From assembly GCF_025685565.1 (NCBI RefSeq), contig NZ_JAGSYE010000001.1, forward strand, positions 1,302,001 through 1,366,000: a stretch of DNA of 64,000 nucleotides, given 5' to 3'. The DNA comes from Granulicella aggregans. Lineage in GTDB: Bacteria; Acidobacteriota; Terriglobia; Terriglobales; Acidobacteriaceae. Position 1 is the first letter of the stretch. Each line of letters begins with the position of its first letter. The notes below the pieces were generated by a model. The model was not told the origin of the DNA, made no database searches, and saw only the letters and a list, made by a program, of their open reading frames with translations. A program made the position numbers and the translations under genes. Positions 43,014 to 53,005 of the stretch are shown here, piece by piece.

Positions 43014-43529
43014 ATGACCACGATGACTCGGTTCGTTCCTTTGCGCAGTACCTTCAACGAGATGGCAGCCCTTCAGGACCGCCTCAACTCGATCTTCAGT
43101 GAGTTCGCCCGTCCGGCCGTTGCCGAGAATCAGGCTGAAGGAACCCCGGCCATGGGCAGCTTCGTTCCCGCCGTTGATATCTATGAGGATGCCCAGGCGC
43201 TGGTGCTGCACCTCGAAGTCCCGGGCGTGAAGCAATCGGACCTCGATCTCCGGCTCGAAAATCAGACGCTTACTATCAAAGGCGAGCGGAAGCTCGAAAG
43301 CAGCTCCAAGCAGGAAAACTTCCACCGCATCGAGCGCCGGTTTGGCAGCTTCGTCCGCACCTTCACCCTGCCGCAGTCGGTTGACACGGAAAGCATCACC
43401 GCTGCTTACGATGCTGGGGTTTTGACCATTACCCTGGCCAAAAAGGCTGAGGCTCAGCCCCGTCAGGTGAAGATTGAGGTACTTGCCCCGAATCGCGAGA
43501 ACCAGAACGCGACGATCCAAGGCGCGTAA
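43014..43529 (+). CDS. Small heat-shock protein Hsp20 (alpha-crystallin family)
   Basis: The 171-residue protein has an alpha-crystallin domain (about 50-150): VPAVDIYEDAQALVLHLEVPGVKQSDLDLRLENQTLTIKGER, then RRFGSFVRTFTLP and the AAYDAGVLTITLAKK signature (A-x-x-x-G-V-L). An N-terminal arm (MTTMTRFVPLRSTFNEMAALQDRLNSIF) and a C-terminal tail flank it. It is an ATP-independent holdase chaperone. With clpB 850 bp downstream, the two form a small heat-shock neighbourhood. Confidence 0.95.
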   Translation: MTTMTRFVPLRSTFNEMAALQDRLNSIFSEFARPAVAENQAEGTPAMGSFVPAVDIYEDAQALVLHLEVPGVKQSDLDLRLENQTLTIKGERKLESSSKQENFHRIERRFGSFVRTFTLPQSVDTESITAAYDAGVLTITLAKKAEAQPRQVKIEVLAPNRENQNATIQGA

Positions 43530-43601
43530 GGTCTGACGGACAGTCGAGCACAAAGTGGGAAGTCATCGGCGGGCGGGGACTTTCGGTCTCCGCCCGCTGG
43601 T

Positions 43602-44288
43602 CTATTCAGGGGAAGGAATTCCGGCGTCAGTCTTGAGGTAAAGCACGCGACCCAGAGCTACGAGCAGCAGAGGTTCAGCCAGCCACAAGGTCTGGTTGCC
43701 GAGATGGGGCGCTCCCGCGGCACCGGCAATTGCGCCGACCAGGAAGAAGCCGCAGATAAGAAACAGCTTCCGCGCCTTGGCCGCTTCGCTGTGACGCAGT
43801 TCACTTTCACGTTCAAGGAATTGATTTACAAGAGCTTCCGATGCGGTCCGAAGGTTGCCGGTAATAAACGTGGAGTTATAGGCGAAACGGCCAACCTGCC
43901 GGAAGGTCGAGACTTGGAATGCCGAGGTGAAGGCAATGATCGCGGTGAAGGCCATCTCGGGAAAAGAGAGACTGAGCAGACCTGCGGCAAACAAGACCAG
44001 CATCTCCAGTGCGAGAACGGCGATGGAGGCGTAAAACTGGGGAAGTATTCGAAGATAGCGGGACGCCACCACGCCAGCGATGAAGCAGCAGATCGGCACA
44101 AGGTGGCGCATCGCCTGCAACCAATCCTGCGAGAAGGCGCTGATTCCCAGCAGGATCACGTTACCGGTCATCGCATTGGCAAAGACGTGGCCATGCAGTG
44201 TGTAGACAACCGCATCCAGCAGCCCGCCGGTTGCCGCCAGCACCGCGGCGCTGAGCAATCTGTCGTGCTGAACTTGCGATTCGGCCAT
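43602..44288 (-). CDS. DUF1275 (YoaK-like) membrane protein
   Basis: From ATG 44288 (MAESQVQHDRLL) the product is 228 residues with six probable membrane helices. AATGGLLDAVVYTLHGHVFANAMTGNVILLG, and later AFQVSTFRQVGRFAYNSTFITGNLRTASEAL, are the two halves of the DUF1275 motif (TGN repeated). The frame is open upstream to 44615, but that part is antisense to clpB and not protein-like. Function unknown. Divergent from clpB. Confidence 0.9.
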   Translation of the reverse strand: MAESQVQHDRLLSAAVLAATGGLLDAVVYTLHGHVFANAMTGNVILLGISAFSQDWLQAMRHLVPICCFIAGVVASRYLRILPQFYASIAVLALEMLVLFAAGLLSLSFPEMAFTAIIAFTSAFQVSTFRQVGRFAYNSTFITGNLRTASEALVNQFLERESELRHSEAAKARKLFLICGFFLVGAIAGAAGAPHLGNQTLWLAEPLLLVALGRVLYLKTDAGIPSPE

Positions 44289-44376
44289 AGAAGGGACTGC
44301 GTTGGTCGCTTCGACACATACACGCTGCTGCAAGCAGTAGAGCATGTAGGTTACAGCAGGATTTGAAAGGGAGAAC

Positions 44377-46992
44377 ATGGCAATTCGTTGGGAGAAGTTG
44401 ACAGTCAAGGCACAACAGGCCGTGCAGGCGGCCAGCACCATCGCCGGGGAGCACGGCAATCCGGAGATCCTGCCGCTGCATTTGCTGGCGGCACTGCTCG
44501 AAGATAAGGAGGGCATCTGCATCCCGGTGCTGGAGAAGATCGGCGTGCCGGTGGAGCAGCTTTTGTCGGGGGTGAACTCCGCGATCACCAAGCTTCCGAA
44601 GGTCTCCGGTGGCAATCAGCCCGGCATGTCCAAGGCGTTGCAGACAGCTATGGACCAGGCCTTCAAGGAGGCTGAGAACTTCAAGGATGAATACGTCTCC
44701 ACCGAGCATCTGCTGCTCGCGCTGACTCGCGCCAAGGGCGATCCGGTGGAGTCGGCCATGGCCGCGCTTGGAGCGACGCACGAGGCGGTGTTGAAGGCGC
44801 TGAGCTCGGTTCGCGGTTCGCAACGCGTCACCGATCAGAACCCCGAGGGCAAGTTCCAGGCGCTTGAAAAGTATGCGAAGGATCTGACGGAGCTCGCCCG
44901 TCGCGGCAAGCTCGATCCGGTCATCGGGCGCGATGAAGAGATTCGCCGCGTGGTGCAGGTGCTCAGCCGCCGGACGAAGAATAATCCGGTGCTGATCGGT
45001 GAACCGGGTGTTGGTAAGACCGCCATCGTTGAAGGGCTTGCCCGCCGTATCAATCAGGGCGATGTCCCGGAGGTTCTGAAAGACAAGCGCGTCGTATCGC
45101 TTGACCTCGGATCGATGATCGCTGGCGCGAAGTTTCGCGGCGAGTTTGAGGACCGTCTCAAGGCTGTGTTGAAGGAGATCGAAGAGTCGAACGGCGAGAT
45201 CATCCTGTTCATCGACGAACTGCACACGCTGGTTGGCGCAGGTGCGTCCGAAGGCTCGCTGGACGCCAGCAATATGCTGAAGCCGGCATTGGCGCGCGGC
45301 GGACTGCGGGCCATCGGCGCAACCACGCTGAACGAGTACCGCAAGTACATCGAAAAAGACGCCGCGTTGGAGCGCCGGTTCCAGATCGTCTATGTGGGCG
45401 AGCCGAATGTGGAAGATACCGTCGCGATTCTGCGTGGATTGAAGGAGCGCTACGAGTCGCATCACAAGATCCGCATCAAGGACTCGGCGATCGTCGCTGC
45501 GGCGACGCTCTCGCACCGCTATATCTCCGACCGCTTCCTTCCGGACAAGGCGATCGATCTGGTCGACGAAGCTGCGGCTGCGTTGGCGATTCAGATTGGC
45601 AGCGTTCCGGTGGAGATCGATGATCTCGAACGCCGGGCCACGTCGCTCGAGATCGAGCGCCAGGCGCTGAAGCGCGAGACGGATGCTGCCTCGAAAGAGC
45701 GGCGCGAGATCGTCGAACGCGAGCTGGCCGAAGTGCAGGAGAAGTCCAGCGGCCTGCGTGCCCGCTGGCAGACCGAACGCGGAGCCATCGGCAAGATCGC
45801 GGAGCTGAAGGAGAAGCTTGAGTCGCTGCGCTTCCAGATGAGCGAGGAGACGCGCAAGGGCAACCTGCAGCGTGCGGCCGAGTTGCAGTACGGCGAGATT
45901 CCTAAGCTCGAGTCTGAGCTTGCCACGCTTACGCAGACGCACGACTCCGCCTCCGGGCCGGGCTCGCGCATGTTGAAGGAAGAGGTCGACGAGGAGGACA
46001 TCGCCCGCGTCGTCTCGAAGTGGACCGGCATTCCTATCTCGAAGATGCTCGAGGGCGAGATGCAGAAGCTGGTGCAGATGGAGACGCGGCTCGGAGAGCG
46101 TGTGGTCGGCCAGACCGATGCGCTTGCCGCTGTGGCCAATGCCATCCGGCGCTCGCGGGCTGGGTTGTCTGATCCGAAACGACCGATCGGAAGCTTCATC
46201 TTCCTTGGGCCTACGGGCGTTGGGAAGACCGAGACCGCGCGTGCGCTCGCAGAGTTTCTCTTCGACGATGAGGCCTCCATGGTGCGCATCGATATGAGCG
46301 AGTACATGGAGAAGCATGCGGTTGCGCGGCTGATCGGCGCGCCTCCGGGCTACGTAGGCTATGACGAGGGTGGCCAGCTTACCGAGGCGGTACGTCGTCG
46401 TCCTTACTCGGTCGTTCTTTTCGATGAGATCGAAAAGGCGCATCCGGACGTCTTCAACGTGCTGCTGCAGGTGCTCGACGATGGCCGCTTGACGGACTCG
46501 AAGGGTCGCACGGTCGACTTCAAGAACACGGTGCTCATCATGACGTCGAACATCGGCGCGCAGCAGCTTTCAGGCGCGTGGGCCGATGGCCCCGACGGCT
46601 TCGAAGAGGCGAAAGGCCGCGTGATGGAACAGCTTCGCCAGCACTTCCGGCCGGAGTTCCTGAACCGCGTCGACGACATCGTCATCTTCCACGCCCTCGG
46701 GCAGGACCAGTTGACGCACATCATCGACCTGCGGCTGCTTGATCTTGAGAAGCTACTGGCCGATCGCAAGATCACGCTGGATCTTACGCCAGAGGCCCGG
46801 GCTGCGCTCTTCAAGGCCGGGTACGATCGCGCCTATGGAGCGAGGCCGCTGAAGCGTGCCATCCAGCGCATGGTGCAGGACCCGCTCGCCGTCAAGATTC
46901 TCGACGGCAGCATTCTGCATGGGGATCATGTCGTGGTGACGGCGGGAGCGAAAGGGCTGGAGTTTGCGGTAGCCGAGCGCGCCGCAGTCTAA
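44377..46992 (+). CDS. clpB: ATP-dependent disaggregase ClpB
   Basis: The 871-residue Hsp100 has an N-terminal Clp repeat domain (1-150), NBD1 with Walker A GEPGVGKT (about 210) and [13 protein letters not shown] Walker B ([15 protein letters not shown]), and a middle coiled-coil domain (about 410-525). NBD2 follows with [14 protein letters not shown] (about 610) and [15 protein letters not shown]. Full-length and intact. It rescues aggregated proteins with DnaK and small heat-shock proteins such as the Hsp20 encoded nearby. Confidence 0.97.
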   Translation: MAIRWEKLTVKAQQAVQAASTIAGEHGNPEILPLHLLAALLEDKEGICIPVLEKIGVPVEQLLSGVNSAITKLPKVSGGNQPGMSKALQTAMDQAFKEAENFKDEYVSTEHLLLALTRAKGDPVESAMAALGATHEAVLKALSSVRGSQRVTDQNPEGKFQALEKYAKDLTELARRGKLDPVIGRDEEIRRVVQVLSRRTKNNPVLIGEPGVGKTAIVEGLARRINQGDVPEVLKDKRVVSLDLGSMIAGAKFRGEFEDRLKAVLKEIEESNGEIILFIDELHTLVGAGASEGSLDASNMLKPALARGGLRAIGATTLNEYRKYIEKDAALERRFQIVYVGEPNVEDTVAILRGLKERYESHHKIRIKDSAIVAAATLSHRYISDRFLPDKAIDLVDEAAAALAIQIGSVPVEIDDLERRATSLEIERQALKRETDAASKERREIVERELAEVQEKSSGLRARWQTERGAIGKIAELKEKLESLRFQMSEETRKGNLQRAAELQYGEIPKLESELATLTQTHDSASGPGSRMLKEEVDEEDIARVVSKWTGIPISKMLEGEMQKLVQMETRLGERVVGQTDALAAVANAIRRSRAGLSDPKRPIGSFIFLGPTGVGKTETARALAEFLFDDEASMVRIDMSEYMEKHAVARLIGAPPGYVGYDEGGQLTEAVRRRPYSVVLFDEIEKAHPDVFNVLLQVLDDGRLTDSKGRTVDFKNTVLIMTSNIGAQQLSGAWADGPDGFEEAKGRVMEQLRQHFRPEFLNRVDDIVIFHALGQDQLTHIIDLRLLDLEKLLADRKITLDLTPEARAALFKAGYDRAYGARPLKRAIQRMVQDPLAVKILDGSILHGDHVVVTAGAKGLEFAVAERAAV

Positions 46993-46998
46993 GCTGAA

Positions 46999-47038
46999 GG
47001 GCCACCTGCGCGATGGACTGCTCAGGTGGCCCGGCGTT
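46999..47038 (+). terminator. Rho-independent terminator of clpB
   Basis: GGGCCACCTG (46999-47008) pairs perfectly with CAGGTGGCCC (47023-47032) over a 14-nt loop and is followed by GGCGTTTT. It starts 7 bp after the clpB stop and ends at the stop of the convergent Uma2 gene, so it may serve both. Confidence 0.85.
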
Positions 47039-47557
47039 TTAGTCCAGGTTCGCGAACAGGCTCGGAAGGTCGAGATAGACGGGGGAGTCCGGGATTGCCA
47101 GCCGGTCTTCAACTTGCTGAAGCTTTCCGCCCGGCTGGTAAATGTACCCCACCCGATCCCGCGGATCGATGATCCAGAGATGCTCAACACCCATGGCCGC
47201 GAAGTCATCCATCACCTTCGTTGTGCGGGGGAGCCGGTCTTCCGGGGAAAGCACTTCGACGCAAAGAAGCTGCGGGGTCTGCGTCACCTGTTCACGCGGT
47301 GTGTCCGCGCGGATGAGGCAGACGTCTGGAATCCGAACGCGGGTGGTCGACACCTGCGTTCTCTGCCCCATCACCGCAACAACATCCCACTCCTTCTCGT
47401 GGCTGACAAACCACGACGAGACCAAAGCCTGAACACGCGAGTGATCGAACTTGCCCACGTTCCGCTCCTCAATGTGGTCGTCAACAAAGTCGCAGTCGGG
47501 CTTATACGTGGTCTGGAGGTACTTTTCGAGAGACAGCACTGCTGGTGTGGTCGCCAT
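47039..47557 (-). CDS. Uma2-family (DUF820) PD-(D/E)XK nuclease-like protein
   Basis: The 172-residue protein has an Uma2 core: YLQTTYKPDCDFVDDHIEERNVGKFDHSRVQ, then RIPDVCLI (the D of PD) and QLLCVEVLSPEDR (E-x-L, matching E-x-K/L), with TTKVMDDFAAMGVEHLWIIDP. The family is greatly expanded in cyanobacteria and acidobacteria. Nuclease fold predicted; biological role unknown. Convergent with clpB. Confidence 0.92.
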   Translation of the reverse strand: MATTPAVLSLEKYLQTTYKPDCDFVDDHIEERNVGKFDHSRVQALVSSWFVSHEKEWDVVAVMGQRTQVSTTRVRIPDVCLIRADTPREQVTQTPQLLCVEVLSPEDRLPRTTKVMDDFAAMGVEHLWIIDPRDRVGYIYQPGGKLQQVEDRLAIPDSPVYLDLPSLFANLD

Positions 47558-47746
47558 CGCACCCTCTTGTCCCTATTATCCGCCGGATCCGCGAAAGTAT
47601 TGCTGCTGTTTTCCTGGAGGTGGAGTACGACGCGTGGGAATCCACGGCTCACCGCGCCCAGAACGCCCCTTCTGAGCCTTTACCCTCCCTGAACTCGTAT
47701 ACTCAAGAGTTGGATTGCTAATCCGGGCCACCGCCGAAGTGCGTGG

Positions 47747-49471
47747 ATGCGAGGGAGTTTGGGAAAGACGGCGGTAATTATTGGAGCGGGCCCGGCAGGC
47801 CTGACAGCGGCTCTCGAGCTCCTGCGGCGGACGGACATCAAGCCCATCATCCTTGAGGCCTCAGACGAGATTGGCGGCATCTCCCGGACGATCAAGTACA
47901 AGGGCAACCGCATGGACATCGGCGGCCACCGCTTCTTCTCGAAGAGCGACCGCGTGATGCAGTGGTGGATGGACCTGATGCCGCCGGAGCTTGCCGATAA
48001 CGCAGCTGCCACGGAACCAGAGATCAGCTACCAGGGAAAGCGCCGCGTCGTCACAGTGCCCGCGCACCTCACGGAAGAGCCGCCGTTGCGCGGACTGGGG
48101 CCGCTACAGCACGAGCACGAGCAAGAGCCGAACGATGACGTCGAAGAAGGGGCACCAAATCCCGAAGAGATCATCGAGACCGTCGAGGTAACGCCCCCCT
48201 GCGACCCAGATCTGGTCATGCTCATTCGGCCGCGAAAGAGCCGCATCTACTACCTGCGCAAGTTCTTCGACTATCCGATCAAACTGACGGCGAACACGCT
48301 CGAAAACCTCGGAATCGCCCGCACTGTGCGGGTCGGACTGAGCTACGCGAAGTCGCGTGTCTCGCAGATTGAGCCAGAGAAGAGCCTTGAAGACTTCCTC
48401 ATCAACCGCTTCGGTCGCGAGCTCTATCTCACGTTCTTCAAGAGCTATACGGAGAAGGTCTGGGGCACTCCGTGCGATAAGATCTCGGCGGAGTGGGGAG
48501 CGCAGCGAATCAAGGGCCTCAGCCTGACGACCGCGGTAAAGCATTTTCTCAAGAAGACCTTCAGCGCAAAGAAGGCCGCCGGGGACATCGCGCAGAAGGG
48601 CACCGACACCAGCCTGATTGAGCGCTTCATGTATCCCAAGTTCGGCCCCGGTCAGCTATGGGAGCACGTTGCCGATGAAGTCATCCGGCTGGGCGGCGAG
48701 ATTCATATGGAGTGGAAGGTCGATGCGATCCACTGTGAGGGAAGCCAAGTCGTTTCGCTCGATGCTGTCAACGAATCCGGCGAGCGCCGCACCTTTACCG
48801 GCGATTACTTCTTCTCGACCATGCCGATGAAGGACCTCGTCCGCGCGCTCGATGCTCCTGTCCCCGCGCCGGTTCGCGAGGTGAGCGAAGGCCTTGAGTA
48901 TCGCGATTTCATCACTGTCGGCTTGCTAGCTGATCGGCTGAAAGTCCACGAGATCGATGGAGGATTGCTGAAAGATACGTGGATCTACGTGCAGGAGCCA
49001 GATGTGCTCCTCGGCAGGTTACAAATCTTCAACAACTGGAGTCCGTATCTCGTCTCCGATCCGACGAAGGTCTGGATTGGTCTCGAGTACTTCTGTTATG
49101 AGACCGACGATCTCTGGAAGATGGAGGACGACGCGCTCAAGCGTTTTGCGATCGCAGAGGTCGCGAAGATCGGCATTCTCGATGCGAACGCTGTGAGCGA
49201 TGGGCATGTTGTTCGTGTCCCTAAGACGTACCCTGCGTACTTTGGCACCTACGACCGCTTCGATGAATTGCGTGAGTTTACCGACAGCTTTGAGAACCTC
49301 TTTCTCGTTGGCCGCAACGGCATGCACAAGTACAACAACCAGGACCACAGCATGTTGACGGCGATGAGCGTTGTCGATGGCCTTGTGGCGGGCCACGTTG
49401 ATAAAGCTGCGCTTTGGTCCATCAATACAGAGCAGGAGTACCACGAAGAGAAAGATCGTAAGAAAACATAG
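47747..49471 (+). CDS. FAD-dependent amine oxidase-like oxidoreductase with acidic insertion
   Basis: The 574-residue protein has a Rossmann FAD motif [17 protein letters not shown] (GxGxxG, Gly13-Gly18), [27 protein letters not shown] and a C-terminal [17 protein letters not shown] motif. It belongs to the protoporphyrinogen-oxidase/UDP-galactopyranose-mutase-like group that often sits in polysaccharide clusters. Residues about 84-157 hold an extra stretch with [20 protein letters not shown], acidic and Pro-rich, before the conserved [17 protein letters not shown]. Substrate unknown. Start ATG 47747; TTG 47759 is possible. Confidence 0.85.
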   Translation: MRGSLGKTAVIIGAGPAGLTAALELLRRTDIKPIILEASDEIGGISRTIKYKGNRMDIGGHRFFSKSDRVMQWWMDLMPPELADNAAATEPEISYQGKRRVVTVPAHLTEEPPLRGLGPLQHEHEQEPNDDVEEGAPNPEEIIETVEVTPPCDPDLVMLIRPRKSRIYYLRKFFDYPIKLTANTLENLGIARTVRVGLSYAKSRVSQIEPEKSLEDFLINRFGRELYLTFFKSYTEKVWGTPCDKISAEWGAQRIKGLSLTTAVKHFLKKTFSAKKAAGDIAQKGTDTSLIERFMYPKFGPGQLWEHVADEVIRLGGEIHMEWKVDAIHCEGSQVVSLDAVNESGERRTFTGDYFFSTMPMKDLVRALDAPVPAPVREVSEGLEYRDFITVGLLADRLKVHEIDGGLLKDTWIYVQEPDVLLGRLQIFNNWSPYLVSDPTKVWIGLEYFCYETDDLWKMEDDALKRFAIAEVAKIGILDANAVSDGHVVRVPKTYPAYFGTYDRFDELREFTDSFENLFLVGRNGMHKYNNQDHSMLTAMSVVDGLVAGHVDKAALWSINTEQEYHEEKDRKKT

Positions 49472-49484
49472 CGAAGCATTTGTG

Positions 49485-50111
49485 CTATGAAGGTTTTCCT
49501 GTTCGCTTTTCCAGCTTTGCGGTTAAATGATCGAAGAGGGCCGGAAGTTCCACAAGAGGATATCTGGTCGCATCGCTAACTTCGTCGGGGGAAAGCATTT
49601 TAATGAGGCCCAGCCTACTCTCGACATCGAATTCCCCAAGCGCTTCATCGAGAAGCAAATAACCAATCTGCCCATATCTGATGTCCTCTTTTGCGTAACC
49701 AGGAATGTAAAGATAGACACCCGCTTTCTCACCGTTGTCCAGCAATGAGAACTGGACCTCATTTGGATCTACGTGAATCCCTCCTAGCTCAATCAGATTT
49801 AGTGGGGTCCGGCGCGGTCTGAAAGCGGTCACTTGCCAGTTCGGCAGCTTAGGAGCCGCGCCTGCTAAAGCGACGACTGCGGGAAATGCACGCTTAATAC
49901 CACCTGCGCTGATCACGAACTCGCGTTTCGGCATAGGTGGGCCGAATTCGAAAGTGAGATCTGGGTCGACGTTGGAAAGAGCCGCAGACAGCTTATTGAA
50001 GGTAGCTTCCTGGCCAGCCTCAAAATTTAGCAGATTCGTCTCGTTATTTAAAAACCATTTCCAGAATTTCTCGTGGACACTGACTTGAGGCTTTCGCCAG
50101 AATAGACTCAT
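49485..50111 (-). CDS. Protein of unknown function, lower-GC gene
   Basis: The 208-residue soluble protein starts at ATG 50111 with AGGAAA upstream. It shows FWKWFLNNETNLLNFEAGQE, DLTFEFGPPMPKREFVISAGGIKRAFPAVVALAGAAP and LIELGGIHVDPNEVQFSLLDNGEK. The layout (sequence about one W-rich end, then alternating strands) recalls DUF695-like and immunity-type small proteins, but I cannot assign it. Base composition is visibly less GC-rich than the neighbours, hinting at later acquisition. Confidence 0.7.
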   Translation of the reverse strand: MSLFWRKPQVSVHEKFWKWFLNNETNLLNFEAGQEATFNKLSAALSNVDPDLTFEFGPPMPKREFVISAGGIKRAFPAVVALAGAAPKLPNWQVTAFRPRRTPLNLIELGGIHVDPNEVQFSLLDNGEKAGVYLYIPGYAKEDIRYGQIGYLLLDEALGEFDVESRLGLIKMLSPDEVSDATRYPLVELPALFDHLTAKLEKRTGKPS

Positions 50112-50173
50112 TTACTGTTTCCTGTTCTAAGTTGTCTGTTGATTCCTAAGACTTATGTTTGAGCTAGTCTCGA

Positions 50174-51094
50174 CTACGTTTCTGAAATTGAAACCGAAAT
50201 ATTTTTCGGTGCGGCGCAAGCACTTACCGCCATCTCCCAGAACGCTGTCATCACTGGCGACATCCACTTATCGCGGTGCCGATAGAGTTGCGTGTAAACC
50301 GCGAGAGGTTTCCTCGGCCAGTCCACGGCTACCAGTGATCCCTGCTCAAGTTCACGATGCACCACCACCTCCGGCAGCACCGCGACGCCTAATGAAGCTA
50401 GCGCACACTGCTTGATCGCCTCTACGCTTAGCAACTCAAGCGAGCGCGATACCGGAACGCCTTCCGCGCGCAAAGCCCGCTCAAACAGGGCTCGATAGCT
50501 GCACGCGCGTTCGTTGACGAGCACCTGCTCCGCACCAATCTCCTTTGCCTTCACACGCTTCTTCCCAGCGAGCGGATGACCGGCTGCTACCACCAGAACG
50601 ATTGGCTCCACCCGCAGTGTCTGCACGATCAGGTGGGGTGCGCGCAGCGGAACGTCCAGCGAGAAAGCAACATCGATGCTCGGCTCGATGTCACCGCCGG
50701 TGCCGCAACTCTCGCTGGCCGAGAGAGAAAGGTGGATGCCGGGATACTCCGACTGAAACCGCTTCAGCAACTCCGGCAGACGGTAAGCCAGCAGCGTCTC
50801 CGGTGCCAGAACCGTCAGCACGCCGGTGGTCTCGCCATCCTCGCGAACCGCTCGGCGGGCCTCGTCCGCAAGACTCAGCAGCCTGTCCGCATACGTAAGC
50901 AATTGTCTACCTGCGAGTGTCAGTTCCACCTGGCGTCCCAGCCTGTCGAAGAGCGGGACGCCGACTTCGCCTTCGAGGCTTTGGATCTGCGCTGTCACGC
51001 TCGACTGCGCGTAGTTCAAACCGTTCGCAGCTCGGGTAAAACTCTTCTCAGCAGCCACCGCTTGAAAAGTCTTTAGTTCTCTAAGATCGAGCAT
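50174..51094 (-). CDS. LysR-family transcriptional regulator
   Basis: The 306-residue protein has the LysR HTH (LRELKTFQAVAAEKSFTRAANGLNYAQSSVTAQIQSLEGEVGVPLFDRLGR) and a periplasmic-binding-like effector domain (about 90-295). It is divergent from an EamA transporter gene, with a T-N11-A-type palindrome between them (51112-51132), the classical LysR arrangement. Confidence 0.94.
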   Translation of the reverse strand: MLDLRELKTFQAVAAEKSFTRAANGLNYAQSSVTAQIQSLEGEVGVPLFDRLGRQVELTLAGRQLLTYADRLLSLADEARRAVREDGETTGVLTVLAPETLLAYRLPELLKRFQSEYPGIHLSLSASESCGTGGDIEPSIDVAFSLDVPLRAPHLIVQTLRVEPIVLVVAAGHPLAGKKRVKAKEIGAEQVLVNERACSYRALFERALRAEGVPVSRSLELLSVEAIKQCALASLGVAVLPEVVVHRELEQGSLVAVDWPRKPLAVYTQLYRHRDKWMSPVMTAFWEMAVSACAAPKNISVSISET

Positions 51095-51111
51095 CAGAGA
51101 ACTATCGCATA

Positions 51112-51132
51112 TTTCGATTCATTGCATCGAAA
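51112..51132. promoter_or_regulatory. Putative LysR binding site
   Basis: TTTCGAT (51112-51118) and ATCGAAA (51126-51132) are perfect 7-bp inverted arms with 7-bp spacing, giving a T-N11-A core. It lies 18 bp upstream of the LysR start and 70 bp upstream of the EamA start. Confidence 0.7.
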
Positions 51133-51202
51133 CAAATCGTTGGACGCGATGCATATTTGGTGGGAGTCTGAATATGACGCATGCTCCATTGAGGGAGAAA
51201 GC

Positions 51203-52129
51203 ATGAAACTCCGCGACGTCGTTCAACTTCTTATCCTCTCCGCCATCTGGGGAGCGTCCTTCCTGCTCATCAGCATCTCTGTCGGCAGCTTCCCGCCGGC
51301 GTGGGTCGCGATGTTGCGGCTGTTCTTCGGTTCGGCGTTTCTGTGGGCCGTGATGTTTGCCAGGGGCCGCAAGCTTCCTCCCGTTCGGCTGATCGTTGTG
51401 CTGCTGCTGGTCGCCTTGTTCAATAATGCGATTCCTTTCATGCTCTTTCCAATGGGCGAGCGCTTCGTGCCCTCGAACATCGCCGCAGTCGTCAACGCCA
51501 CGACGCCCATCTGGGCCCTCATTCTCGGCGTAGTCTTCGTCGGCAGGAAGGCCGAAGGTGGCGCGATCCCTGGCATTGTGCTCGGTTTTATCGGCGTAGT
51601 GATTGTGGTCCTCTCGCATGGCACATCAGGGGCTGCCGCATCGCGTCATGACTACCTTCTTGGCATCGCCTACATCGCCATCGCCAGCGCGGCTTACGCT
51701 ATCGCGGCGGTGCTGGCCAAGGCGAAGCTCGTCGGCCTCGATCCCATCGGTCTTGCCACTACTCAGCTCAGTTTGGCCTTTGTGATGGTGGCACCTGTCG
51801 CCCTCTTCGGCCCGCACCCTACCGCTTTTCACGCTGCGTCACTTGCTGCGGCGATCACGCTCGGCGTGCTCGGCAGCGGCCTCGCGTATCTCCTCTTTTA
51901 CACACTTTTGGACCGCGTCTCGCCGACGCGCGTTGTTTCGGTGACGTACTTCGGACCGGTGTGGGGTTTGTTCTGGGGCAAGCTCGCGCATGAGTCGATC
52001 GCGCCAGCGGCGTATGTCGGCGTCGCGATCGTCATTGGCGGACTCGTTTTGCTTAGCCGGACGTCGTCACCAGCGAAGCAGAAGCTGCACACGCCGGTGG
52101 AACTTTCAGAAGCTCCTGCCTGCGACTGA
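51203..52129 (+). CDS. EamA/DMT-superfamily transporter
   Basis: From ATG 51203 (GAGGGAGAAA upstream) the product is 308 residues with ten predicted helices in two EamA halves: LLILSAIWGASFLLISISVG and NNAIPFMLFPMGERFVPSNIAAVVNATTPIWALIL, then GIAYIAIASAAYAIAAVLAK and SYF-type ending. Probable metabolite or amino-acid exporter controlled by the divergent LysR. An upstream in-frame ATG at 51122 overlaps the operator and is unlikely. Confidence 0.92.
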   Translation: MKLRDVVQLLILSAIWGASFLLISISVGSFPPAWVAMLRLFFGSAFLWAVMFARGRKLPPVRLIVVLLLVALFNNAIPFMLFPMGERFVPSNIAAVVNATTPIWALILGVVFVGRKAEGGAIPGIVLGFIGVVIVVLSHGTSGAAASRHDYLLGIAYIAIASAAYAIAAVLAKAKLVGLDPIGLATTQLSLAFVMVAPVALFGPHPTAFHAASLAAAITLGVLGSGLAYLLFYTLLDRVSPTRVVSVTYFGPVWGLFWGKLAHESIAPAAYVGVAIVIGGLVLLSRTSSPAKQKLHTPVELSEAPACD

Positions 52130-52144
52130 GCTGCATGAGTCGCT

Positions 52145-52846
52145 TTAGTGGAACTTGCGATCCAGCTTCAACGCCGCTGCAGCCTTATCGATCTCCGCCT
52201 GCGTGTGAAAGAACGTGTGCTCCGGGTTCGAGCCCGGAAAGTACCGGATGACAATCTTCGGATCTTCGACCGCATCATCCTTGCCGTCCTTGTACGGATA
52301 TCCAAGGCCCTGTAGCAGCGCCAAAGATCCCTCGGTTCCCGCTGCGTTTCCCGAATCTCCGACGATGGCGTAGACCGTCTTCTCCGTCTCATGGCTATGC
52401 ACGACGACGAAGTCCCCGAGCTTCACATGGTGTTTCTTCGCGAAGTTTCCCATCACCACGTAATGGATCTTCGTGGCGTCAAGATACTTGCGGGGATTCT
52501 TGTCGTCGACGATCGACTCGTCGCGAAAGTCCGTCGTGGAGACGTAGTAGCCGGGCGCGGGGTCGTTCGGCCCCTGCACCACTGGCTTGCCATGCTCCAC
52601 CATGTAGCCGACGATCTTCCCGCTGAGTTTGCCGCCGGTATGCGCATTCTTCTCGAAGTCCAGCGTTTGCTTGCCCTTCGGTCCGTATGCGGTCGGCGCT
52701 CCATCCACGTCGACGGTCATCTTGCCGACCTGGTCGTAATAAGGAAGCGGCTTCGGAGCTTGCGCCTCAACCGCGACAATCGAAGTCGCGACCATCATGC
52801 CGATTGCACCCCATAATCCGGAACCCAACGCGAAACGTAGACTCAC
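52145..52846 (-). CDS. Exported GH75 chitosanase-like protein
   Basis: The 233-residue protein has a signal peptide (about 1-29). The region KLGDFVVVHSHETEKTVYAIVGDSGNAAGTEGSLALLQGLG matches the GH75 active-site segment (GDxGP..GEGS), with Asp164 and Glu172 in the catalytic positions. YYVSTTDFRDESIVDDKNPRKYLDATKIHYVVM is the preceding family motif. GH75 enzymes are best known from fungi, where they hydrolyse chitosan. Identification rests on motif memory; activity untested. Confidence 0.6.
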   Translation of the reverse strand: MSLRFALGSGLWGAIGMMVATSIVAVEAQAPKPLPYYDQVGKMTVDVDGAPTAYGPKGKQTLDFEKNAHTGGKLSGKIVGYMVEHGKPVVQGPNDPAPGYYVSTTDFRDESIVDDKNPRKYLDATKIHYVVMGNFAKKHHVKLGDFVVVHSHETEKTVYAIVGDSGNAAGTEGSLALLQGLGYPYKDGKDDAVEDPKIVIRYFPGSNPEHTFFHTQAEIDKAAAALKLDRKFH

Positions 52847-53005
52847 CAGCCGCTACCCTCCCTCAGGATACGTTCAAAGTCCCCGCAAGGCTTCAGTGCT
52901 TCCGATTCGCCACGTGAAATTGGCTGTAACTTTTCCAGAATTAACTTGTCTCACGAGGCATGGAAGGGGCAAGGTTAGGTGTCCATTCCCACAGGAGAGA
53001 TTGCC

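Noticed and set aside
44289..44615. Upstream extension of the DUF1275 frame
   Set aside because: It is antisense to the clpB 5' end, has Ser/Cys/Pro-rich non-membrane sequence, and the family normally begins near MAESQVQHD.
44161..46443. Long minus-strand open frame (760 codons) opposite clpB
   Set aside because: It is antisense to an intact, unmistakable ClpB; the translation is Arg/Leu/His-rich with no domain. A product of GC-rich codon bias.
43014..46992. CIRCE/HrcA control of the heat-shock genes
   Set aside because: No TTAGCACTC-N9-GAGTGCTAA or close variant upstream of hsp20 or clpB.
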